Shown piece by piece: positions 11,301 to 21,484 of a stretch of DNA of 64,000 bases. The position numbers and the translations under genes are program-made. Source of the DNA: Channa striata (taxonomy: Eukaryota > Chordata > Actinopteri > Anabantiformes > Channidae); assembly GCA_033026295.1 (NCBI GenBank), contig CM065170.1, positions 16,750,040 through 16,814,039 of the forward strand, written 5' to 3'. The number at the start of each line of letters is the position of its first letter. Within the stretch, counting starts at the first letter, position 1. The notes beneath the pieces are model-generated. The model was not told the origin of the DNA, searched no databases, and worked only from the letters and a program-made list of their open reading frames with translations.

Positions 11301-12454
11301 TTTGTGCTGAGCATTGAGCTGATTCTGGATCGGATCCCCTGACCTGTGGTGGTTTGAGCTTCAGCTCCTGGACCTTCTGGATGTAATGTCTTTTCCAGAC
11401 TCCCTGCTCAAAAGGTGTGGGTGAGAAGCTGATACACCAATTGAGTCTGAGACATTTTGGCATCCACAGCTGGTCCAGCTCTACTATGCTCCTCCAGTGC
11501 CAGCTCACCTGCCCATACCAGGTAAAAAAGTGGCCTGTAAAGTCAGATTTGTCAGCAGATATAAGGCCATCAACGCAGGACGGTATTAGAGTTAGTCTGT
11601 GTACCTGGGCACATCGACTGAGGCTTCGGGGGTCCAGGAAAGAGAAGAGGTAGAGGCTGAGGACTCTGGGCAGCAGGCAGGTGAAGTCTGCAGCCTGCAG
11701 AGGGAGCTGTGTGCTCACGCTGAGGCTCAAAAACCGCAGCTGCTCCTTCGAACAGCTCAGCACAAAATCCTGAAGCACAGCCTTCCTCTGACTGTCAGAC
11801 CACCTGTCAAACTGATGAGGAGGTTACAATGGAGTTCCTTCACAGAAAGCCTTCAGCTGAGTTGAGTTGGATGGAAAAGTCCACAAAGAACTAATTGTGG
11901 TTCCTAACATACTGTGTGGTTATCTGACTGTACGGTTAATACCTGGCTTATCTTTACTTGTTTGTTGTCAGCTTACCCACTTTGCCAGAAGACTTCGCCT
12001 CTCATCGAAAACCTGAGAGAGATGAGGAAGAAGAGAAGAAATCACATGTCACAATGTCACTGGGGGACACTTGACAGTGTCTGTGCCTCAAACTGTATTT
12101 TTATGTTTCTGACATGATCAAATCAGTTACTAATTTATAAAACCTTTTCAGTGGTTAAAATTAAAAGTAAACTTCTTGTTTGTGACAATATTCATATATT
12201 TTTTAGATCTAGATTCCAAATATACAGTAAATGAAGTAGATTTACTTACTGGTACATTTAGAAAGTTAGTAAATTTTGAGGTATATGTATTTTATTTATA
12301 ATTTAAATTCATTTATATTATTTAGAGGTACCTGACCCCTGGTCATCAATTCGGATGCAATGTAGTGTATTTATCTGCAAACTATTGACCTGACCTTACT
12401 GTTGACCAGCACATTGTTCAAAGGAGTCCAGGCGCTCCTCCTCATCTGCTTCAT
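8340..12454 (-). CDS. fbxo16: F-box only protein 16
   Basis: F-box proteins recruit substrates to SCF (SKP1-CUL1) ubiquitin ligases; the FBXO16 substrate is not inferable here. Coding exons in transcript order: 12454-12395, 12012-11977, 11811-11605, 11508-11344, 11213-10972, 10095-9981, 9550-9319, 8392-8340. They total 1110 nt with phases closing exactly (369 aa). The F-box starts near residue 79 with LPRVLSLYLFSFLDPRSL, SRCAQV and SWHW, followed by LDQLWMPKCLRLNW and SFSPTPFEQGVWKRHYIQ. Later family blocks are PPPWRDSDRHP, FNYLDNLDP and KLRKAKSL. The start ATG (12454) is the first of two close ATGs in WTPLNN-type N-terminal context, and an upstream coding exon cannot be excluded. The last two exons extend the protein beyond the remembered 292-aa human form. 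Of these, 9319-9550 has a strong GTAAGT donor, while 8340-8392 (TTTTCCAG acceptor, reading SRPLFE...) is less certain. Confidence 0.88.
9319..9550 (-). CDS. fbxo16: penultimate coding exon of fbxo16
   Basis: 232 nt, open throughout in the phase delivered by exon 9981-10095. It is bounded by a CACCTTCAG acceptor and a consensus GTAAGT donor, and is clearly more GC-rich than its flanks. It encodes a basic, low-hydrophobicity tail including QWNAGIRPRPV, VPRLSAGAL and SQRSHRSTP. Joining it requires the donor CTG|GTAAAG at 9981, which skips the short readthrough stop at 9936-9938. That stop gives an alternative, shorter C-terminus ending ISTITSL if the intron is retained. Confidence 0.7.
11509..11604 (-). 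other. fbxo16: 96-nt in-frame, stop-free intron inside the fbxo16 F-box
   Basis: The donor CAG|GTACAC and acceptor GGGCAG|GTGAGC split the conserved CAQ-V pair of the F-box. The intron is exactly 32 codons with no stop in the coding frame, so retention would insert 32 residues into the F-box without a frameshift. The homologous position in FBXO16 has no such insert, which is why I call it an intron. Confidence 0.75.
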
Positions 12455-14100
12455 GGCACAGTCTGAAGGTGACCTGGGTGCAACTGGCATCACTGGGCAG
12501 AGGTGATCTGTTTAAATACACCTTTAATTATGTATATTCTCATATTTTGTGCAGTATACAAGAATGTCAGAACTTTTTCCTTTCTTGTTTACAACAATGT
12601 GCCACATAACAGAAGCTGCCTGGGCACTTAAAGGCTGATGTTTGGCCTCCTAAAATATTAGGTTACATGAAATCTTTCATACCAGCATACAGCACACTAA
12701 CATACACACTTAAAATCTTGGCGCACTGTCAGATACATTCCTTCCTAATGTACTTCTCTCCACTGTTACCACTCGTCTTCATCTCTGATAAAGTGTCAAA
12801 ACAACTGTCTCGTTAAAACAATTACATATAGGTAAAAAAAAAAAAAATCCAATCTGACACTATATACTGCAACGCCAGGACACTGCTGCTCAGCAGTGTT
12901 TTAACTCACCATCGGTTTTCCTCGGCGCACACAAAGAAAAGAATCCAACTCCTAAACACACTTTCTGTAAACGTGCACACTCCTAACAGCCTTTGTGCTC
13001 ATATTTCCAACTCTTCCTTTCCTCCTGTTGTTCACTTCCCTGTGCACAGTTTACTTGTCTCCATGGTAACACTGAGTGCCCTCTCTTTATAGCTGTCACA
13101 GCCTGTCACACACTGGGGGGAGGGTGGGTGGCAAAGCAAACTACAGTGGAGAGTGTGGAGTGTGTATTGTGCAGCTGACATCACTGGCTCTAAGTTCGAC
13201 AAACGTAGTGCAGAAGGCCTGACCCTGCAGTTACTGTAAAGACCATCTTCTGAAGATACGCTGAGACTGCAAAAAACATGTATTTAGATACTTCTCTGTA
13301 GAGTACATCACACTATAATTAATACTCATATTTTATGTAATGTTTATGAACCACTTTCTTCTTATTAATATTATTATCAGTAGTAGTAGTAATAGCTGTA
13401 GATGTGTAGTGGTAATATTGAGGGTCCAATGTAATGGACCCACTCCATTTATAAAATATCATTTTTCTGTGCAGTGATGTTTCAGAGTTTCAGATAAAAC
13501 TCTCCACGCCTCCAGTCAGAGAAGTTGTTCATTCAAAAGCAGACGAAGCGCAACGAAGGCACAAAACCTGCTGTGCAGATGGAAGGACGACGGTCAAGTC
13601 TGACACACACACCAGAAGCAGGACCGGAAGTGAGGGGCCTCTGCCTCCAGAGTGGTTCTGTTGAAGCTGAGCTGACACAGGTTTGACACTCTGGACTTTT
13701 AGATCGATGTCCATCTCCCCCTTATCGTTCAAACACACCATTATCGAAATGGCTCATATTAAGTATTATTAGCAAAATATAGACCTTCTCATTGTACACA
13801 CAACTTAGATTTTGCACAGATGCATCAATATAAATAAGCAGCACTTTGTTTTTGTAGTTTTATTTACCTTTTAACTTAAACTATATTAACGAAAAATATT
13901 ACTATGTTTTAATTTTAACATTTTTTTGCAAATAGTAACTATAATTTTGATACATGTAGTGCAGCAAAAAGTACCTGAACAAATTAAGAAGTGCAGAACT
14001 AAATAAAGTCACTTCACACAAATGACATTGCAACAACTCTGTTTCTATGAGTGAGGTGGCAAAAAAATGTGCAAATAAAAGTCTCATCGAACCCCGAACG
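12455..14100. promoter_or_regulatory. region between fbxo16 start and fzd3 CpG-rich promoter
   Basis: About 1.6 kb upstream of the fbxo16 coding start. It should contain fbxo16 5' UTR exon(s) and its promoter, but no unambiguous TATA box or first exon could be set. A moderately GC-rich segment at about 13500-13745 is open on both strands and has possible splice ends (plus strand ACACAG|GTTTGA near 13680). It could be an untranslated first exon; no coding function is claimed. Confidence 0.4.
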
Positions 14101-14600
14101 CTTGTTGAAGCTTTTAATCTGACAGTGCAAACAGGAAGTGCTCTTGTACAACGCGGCGGCTTGACGCGAGGCTGAGGGGAGGGAAGGAGGGAGGGAAGGA
14201 GGGAGTGAGAGTAGGACCGAGGAGGAGGACAGGAGGAGAGGAGGGAAGGAGGGGTGCTGCTGTCTCATTGTTACCAGCTCGAGGAGCGGAGGAGACCACG
14301 TTGCTGCACGTGAATTTGGACGCAACATTCCGGTAAAGTTTCCTTTAAACCGAGCGGTTCATTTCCACCCGCCGCGTTTCCGGCTCGGCGCGGTGATATC
14401 GACTCACCGGTGAGGAGCGGGGCGGGTTTACTCCGCGGTTACTATCAGTCAGGATGGAGGAGCCGTCTCCCATTGTGTCGCTGCGTTGCCTGACGTGTCT
14501 GTCCGTGGAATTCAACCATTTTCCCGCAGTCAGCGTGTGACAGACACCGCGGCGAAGCTCCCGGTGCGGCCGGTTCGCCACACACGCCGCACAGGTAGGC
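14100..14600 (+). promoter_or_regulatory. fzd3: CpG-rich promoter and first non-coding exon of fzd3
   Basis: A local CpG-rich island (many CG dinucleotides between about 14150 and 14590) in otherwise AT-rich DNA. The likely 5' UTR exon ends at 14594 (CGCACAG|GTAGGC), and the next exon begins at 15106 after TTTTTGCAG. No TATA box is evident, as expected for a CpG-island promoter. The transcription start is not resolvable from sequence. The fbxo16 gene runs the opposite way on the left, making this part of a divergent pair. Confidence 0.6.
14172..14254 (+). repeat. G-rich purine tract with quadruplex potential
   Basis: Strongly purine-biased sequence with repeated GGGAGG/GGAAGG units. Between about 14174 and 14206 it supplies at least four runs of three or more G separated by short A-containing spacers. 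It sits in the fzd3 upstream or first-exon region. Quadruplex formation is inferred only. Confidence 0.65.
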
Positions 14601-15105
14601 TAACGTCCAGACGCCCCTGGAGGAAAATGCAGCTTTCAAATCCAGCTTTCAAATCCAGTTTTCAAATGTTTGACGTTTGCGTTTAGCAGATACGCTCCAA
14701 AGTTTTGGGTGTCAGTGAATGGAAAAGCTGTCGGTTAGTTATGGTCGCGCACTGACACTGCAATGAAAAAAAGCCACTAATTAAGAAAAGCTAGTACACG
14801 TACGAATTATTGCATTGACATTATGATAATTCAGTTCTACACGCTGCAACAGAAAGCTATAAATAACCATGTAAATGTAGCCTGGAAATATTCTGATATG
14901 TGCCCTGTCTGATTGTTTTTTTTTTTTTGCGTTCATCCTGTGATTTATTGCTGTTAATTAATGCTGTTGATGTTGTAATTTATCAGTACAAACCACCCAC
15001 CACCCTGAAGAACCTGAAAAGCAGTTAACTCTCTCACCAGCTTAATGTACGAAACGTAAGAGGGATTTAAACTGACTTTGAAATGTTCTGCTTTTGTTTT
15101 TGCAG

Positions 15106-15503
15106 ATAACAGACTGCACATCATCTCCATCTGTGGCTGTGATCGATATTTGTTGGGAACACTGATTTCCGTTTTGGCTGGAAAGGGACGAGTGTGAGCC
15201 GCTCAGTCACAGCAGAGCATCTTAAAGGAGCACGGCGTGTCTCAGGTGATGGAGGCTTTGTGACACGCTGCCTGCCTGTATGGTGATGGATGCAGCAGGC
15301 TTCAAACATGGCTGTGTTGGATTGCACTACCCAGCCCAGTCGTTTTCCGTGTGACCTGAGGAGGACGAGACGACCAGACAGTCTTTAAACCTCAAGATTT
15401 TTGTAGTCCTGGTGACCAAGCCAGATGCTTAGAGGACTCAGCCTCTCCTTCTAACCAGCTCTGCTGCCTTCCTTTCTTCTCTCCTCCTGTATCCGGACCA
15501 GTC
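15106..15503 (+). other. fzd3: fzd3 5' leader segment with upstream open frames
   Basis: The non-coding part of the exon that carries the start codon, preceded by TTTTGCAG at 15105. It contains several ATGs ahead of the true start. Complete upstream frames are 15249-15263 (4 aa), 15280-15354 (24 aa) and 15308-15388 (26 aa), the last two overlapping in different frames. Such leaders commonly lower translation of the main frame. Confidence 0.6.
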
Positions 15504-18500
15504 ATGGATTTCCTTTGGGTGTTGTCTGTGTCCATGCTAACGGCGTGCGTTGCCATCCCCATGGATGCAGCAGCAGGCAGCCACAGTCTGTTCACCTGTG
15601 AGCCCATCACCCTGCGTATGTGTCAAGGGCTGCCCTACAACTCCACCTTCATGCCTAACATACTGAACCATTACGACCAACAAACCGCCGCTCTCGCCAT
15701 GGAGGTACAGTACACTGCTGTCACAGAAGGTGCAAAATGATTTGCCCAAGGTCAAGGGTTGTGCAGATAATTGCTGATTGTTTCTGTTGTCTTTTAGCAA
15801 AACCTTTTGAAACATATTTAAAGCACTATAAAACTAACTGAAATATTGAACAAGGGAATATTTTCAGTGGATCACAAAACCAAATGACCAGATCTAAATT
15901 AGACCTTTTAATCTACTGATGTACAAAAAATAACACAACAAACGACAAAAAACTTTAAGTACCAGTAAGGAGGAAAAAAAGAAATATAAAAAGTAATCAG
16001 AGGTATTAAGACCTTTTTCGTAGATTAACCTTTAATCTGAAGTGGAAAAGGTTACTAACACATGTCTAATGTGTGTTAATAAAAATAACAACAGAAAAAA
16101 TGGAATTCATTCTATGTTTATTATTTCTCCCACCGCTACAAGTAATTGATGTTAATCAAATGTTTTTTTATAGGACAACAATAATCCATGACTGCTCATA
16201 TTTTGAGAGACATTAAACATTTTGTGTCTGATTCAAGCAATTGAAATAATTCACAAAAACATCCTGCTTATTTGGAAAGCTTCAGGTGCCGATAGATGTT
16301 GTATGGCGTGAGTCTTTGATTTGGAGGTGTTAAATACAAACAAAACAACCCACAGACCCTCAATAGCTACATTTATGGGAAATATAGCACATGAGTTTTA
16401 AATAATTAGTGTTCTTTCAAAACCATATTTGACCTTTTTGTTTTTTTTTAAACACAATTCAACCTTTTCTCCTGTTTTTCCAATTCATTCTCCCACCTAC
16501 ATCCTTCCTGTGTCTGACCTTTCCTGTGCATTTTTCCCTGGTTCCTTCCCTCCTCTATCGGCTGTGAAGAAAAAAACCCGACACAGCTACAGACACACAT
16601 TTACAACTAGTATACATGCCACAGACCGTGTTTCTGTATATATTTCGCATATATTACACAGGTCAAGACAGGAGTTTGTCAAGTTGGTCTTGGTCATAAA
16701 TTGAATAAGTAGCTTGGTCTGTCTGGTGCACCACCTGCCGCATGGACGTCAGTACCCTAGATAGCTCTCGCTGTGGCTAACTGTCACAATCTGCTGAGAG
16801 TTGGTAATATCAAAGTGCTAACCTAATTTAATTTGGTTCCTCTAGCTGCAGGGACTGGGAGTGTATAACCAAAACATTAGGCAGAGAATTAAGTTTTTAT
16901 ATGTGTCCCAGGGAGCTGTGCGAACAGTGCATTATTAAACGCCACTGGTTTAACAGAGCGTGTTGTCCTTAAATGGTCTCTGCCTGCACATGTGCCACGT
17001 TGACAGACAGAGAGATTTACGACAACATGCAGAGATTTTTCAAATCAGTTTTTGTGCACCAAAAGCCATTTTACATAACAGGCTTTTAATAGTTAGTCAA
17101 CTTAGTCTGGGAGTGAGGATCCCAAACTGTTCTGTCAGTTTGGTGCAGCTGAGGGATTAACCTCAGATTATGTGTTCAGTCTATGTTTTAGATAATCTAT
17201 AGATTTATCAGCCACATTGTCTAATAGTTGTAGGTATTATCCTCTTTAAAATAGTGAGTCAGAGGTTTAAACACAGCCAGGGAGCAGATGCATCACCTCA
17301 TTAAGTTAATCCCATCACCTATATAGGCTGATGTCTCTGAATGCTCAATCTATTCAGCAATTACTGTCAAAACTGCTCTAAAGCATTAGACCAGATGCTC
17401 TGTTGGATAAACTTTTACTCCACCCGTCCTTGCTGATCTCAGTTTATCCATTTTAAATATCATGCTTTTATCGGGTCCTTTTCTCTCCGTCACTTTTACC
17501 CTTCATCCCTGCCCCACCCTGCTTGGTACAGCATCAGTGTGGACCATCTGTGCCTGTTCCACATCGTTGTCCTCAGTGTGGATACACTAAATGAGACAGA
17601 GATAGTGAGAGAGTGTGTGGGAGGTTCAGTGTGCCATGAAAAACCGGGGTTATGTAACCTCTGAACATGTCCTGTCTGTCTATGGGAGCACACCTCATCA
17701 CAGCTGCACTTGTGCTTGGAAATGATGCAAATGCTCCCAAGTTACTGGCTGCTCATGCTCAGTGTGTCCTCTTAAACATTCACTCTCTTTTTCTGAATTT
17801 GGCCAGTCTGCAAAACTTCGCATTCCCTTATTTTGAGTGTCAAAAAGAGAAAAACTATATTTTTTATGAACATAATATTTAATGCACATGCAGTTAGTAG
17901 TTTCCTCAGAATCTATCACAGAGGATGCAAACTTTTGGACTCACTGTCATTGTATTGGTACGTACAAATGTTCCTTTATCGTCCAAAGTAATGGTCAAAG
18001 AATATATTTCTACAAAGTTATAGTAAAGTATAAAATGAAACCAGTGCAAACGTTTGCATCCCCCTTGATAAATTAATACAAAAATAATTTCAATTGCCCA
18101 TTAGGAGATGTCAACTTTTGGTACAAAGTTCACAGTAGGGTGTCCAGTTATTTGAATTTTGATTTTGAATTAATACTCTTCTTGGCTTCCAATGATTATG
18201 ATAACAAAATTATTGAGATAAAATTATTATTGTGATGCTTACTGTTTTGCGATAATACGGTTGTTTGTCTTGTATTACAAATTGAGCGCACCCTTTTCCT
18301 TTACAACATGGGTTTTCACTTGTCTAAAAATTCAAATTCTAAGCTGCAGCATTATTAATTTATCCAAGGTTCTACATGAGAGTTCACCTCCCAACAAAGC
18401 CTGTTAGCATTCTGTTGCACAGGTAGTTCAATTACACAGAAGAAATGCCAATGCTGAGCAAACTGACAAGTATTACACTGGTGATTCCTTATGTCAGTGG

Positions 18501-21328
18501 CGAATTCTAATCAGGGTTTAGACCAAAAAGGTTTTTTTGCAAACCAACAAAAACACAAAAGACCCTGATGCTGTGTCTCTTATTAGGTAATATTTATTTG
18601 TTATTTACTACATTAGTTTTTTTGGAATTATCTATTCACATTTCAAGAGAAGAGACTGGGAAAAACATTTATTTAAATTCAATAATTTTATGATGTTTCC
18701 AGATTCGATGAGTAATGGATTTAAAGAATTGTGATCAAAGAATTGAAAGTAATAATTGAGATTTTGATTGTGATTGAGAGTAGTTGTTTTGGTTAGGAGC
18801 TTTCTGGAGTATGTTTTCAGCTTTGGTTCATTTTCCCATTACTAATATGTGGTTTTGCGGCCAGGTTAGCTTTTTACATCCAATCACAGCATGTGGGTTT
18901 GCAATGAACAGAGAGGCACTTCTGGTTTAGACGGTGTTCACTTTCATTGGTCACGCATCCACAATTAAGTCTCTTTTAGTGCTCAGAATTGCTGGTTGGG
19001 ATTGGAAAGCACATGGAAATGCAATGGGTTCCAAATTACGGAGAGTACACTTCTTTTTGGCTTATGTTTGCCAGATAACTTGCCCTAGATCCAGTTCATG
19101 GGAGAATTCAAAGCCTGTAAGACACCGAGGGCAACCAAATGAGAATTGACAGTTGATTTTAAAGGGAATTAGGTCTGCTGAATAGCCATGATAATGATGA
19201 TGAATGCCTTGCACCGTGGAGAAACCTGGGAGTTGGACAGGAACCAACGGCTGCCGATCTTGCAGTTTTTGTGTAAACCCCCTGAAGTGGCGTCTTTCTA
19301 AATTCCTCTTTTTATGTCTTATTTTTTAAGGTCTTTTCAAGCTATTTGTTTTTTGGAATATTTCGGGAAATTTGTCATTATATGGTTTTAAACGTTCACA
19401 TTTTCTTGTTGTTTGTCTACTAGTAATAATACAGTGTTTATCATAGTTCAGTTTAGAACACAATTTTGGTGCATCAGAAATATGCAGTAAACCATGCTAA
19501 ACGTTTCAATTTATAAAGAATAAAAAGGTGAGTGGAATGGATCTTTTTTAATATATTGTACTAATGTTTTTATGGTTGTCAGAACCGTAGACAGCAGAAA
19601 AAATCGTGACGTGTAAAAACTGGATTGTGCGTTCCGGTGTTCATTCTCGCTCAGTCAGTCATCGCTGACCGCCGAATGACCTCTCGGCTAAAGTGGGACA
19701 GCAGCAAGTGCTGGGAATTGGTTATTTCGGTGCCACAATAATATTGCACCACACTCGTGAGATAAGTAGAAGCGTAGCTGATTTAAGTGGAAAAAAGAAA
19801 TGGGCTAAAAATCCCTTTCTTTAGCAATAGATGCACATTGGATGAATGTTAAGGGTTTTTCAGTTTTTGAGGCATAAAGGCCACAATGTTGTTAAAGATT
19901 TTGATAATTCTTGTCTTAAAAACAGGCGTTTTGTCAACTTAACATTGTTGCTGTTATGCCTCCATGCCAGAGACAGTCAGCCAGAGGCATTGTGCTTTCA
20001 GATGGTCTGTCTGTCCATCTGTTCCATTATTGTGATGCAATATTTATGGAAAGCTTTCTTGTTTCTTTAAATTGGGCAACAAGGACTTATGTGTAAACTG
20101 ATTAAAATATGATTCTGGTCAGATATGTATGGAAACTGCAATTTGACCATTAAGTTGAAGCATACAAGCATGAGGCAGTAAGTATAGCTTATCCAGAGTG
20201 TATTCATTGTGTTTGAAAAGCTACGAAGAGCTTCAAAAGACATGGTTTGCAGTAAACCGTCTTTCTGAATATTACTTTTACAGTGTGTGTATATATATAT
20301 ATATATTCTGCCAAATACTATATATATTTGGCAGTAATACTCCAAATCATTAAATTATTATTTTAAGAATGTTTTTATTGTGTAGAAAATCAGTGCTGCA
20401 GAAAAAGCCTGGGAAGTGTAGAAAATGTTTCCTTAGCTTCGAACCAAACTTAAAACCAATTTAAAAGTAAAGAATTTACTCCTTTTTTTTTGTCTTTTGG
20501 TAGGCTTGCACAGATTGTGTTTAGAAAAGTTGGAGTCATTCTGGTTGTTATAGTAAAAAGATGAGAAGTGAGTAAAGGCATCACTGAAGATTGTAATTGC
20601 ATTAGATTGATAAGTGTGTTTGTTTGCATTAACAAATCCATTTTTAATGGTTGTAAGATAAAAAAAAAAGTCACATGAATATCACAATGGGAGAAATTCA
20701 GTCACGAAAATAAGCAAGCCCCGTGATGTCTTATTTTAGCGCCATTGAAATGAAAGAAACTGACAAAGTAAATCTGCCTTTCTAGATTGATTCGTGGTCA
20801 CCTTGAGTTCCTTGTATTTTGTTTTGTGTTGCGTGCTGTGAGAAGAGCGTGTTAATCCACTCACTTCCACTTACACACATTTCTTCAATTCATGTCATTT
20901 AATCAGCTTCTTGTCTCAGGTTTACACGACATCCAGATAAACTGTGTCATGTTACAGCGGCTGTGTAGAATAACCTAGTTACTCCACCCATGCTGTGTGA
21001 ATGGCTTTAGAAAGGATAGGTTAGGTGTGTGTGTTCGTGAGTGCGTGTTTCTGTGAAATGCTGATTAAGTTCTGTGACAGCTGCAAGTCTGGGAAAACAT
21101 GCTAAAGTCAACCACAAAAATACACCATTAAACATGCACATTTTGTTAGCTAGTAAAGATGTACCCAGCATGCATATGTATACACACACACAACATGGTC
21201 TGATAAATCCTACCTAGCGTGACCCAGGCTATAAAAGAGCCTTTTGTTTTATCTAATGTCCAACACCTTGTTTATTGGCTACGGAGTGAATGAGAAGAGC
21301 ATCCAGAGAGTTACTTGTCCAACCTCTT

Positions 21329-21362
<34 letters not shown>

Positions 21363-21447
21363 AGAACATTGCACATTTTTAGAGTGCAGAGTGTTACGTT
21401 TTCACACACTTTCTTAGCCGTGACACGGCTGAATCGGTCGACCCGTC

Positions 21448-21484
<37 letters not shown>

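Noticed and set aside
14014..14328. 104-codon minus-strand open frame rich in Ser/Pro/Leu
   Set aside because: Reverse reading of the G-rich purine tract at the fzd3 promoter.
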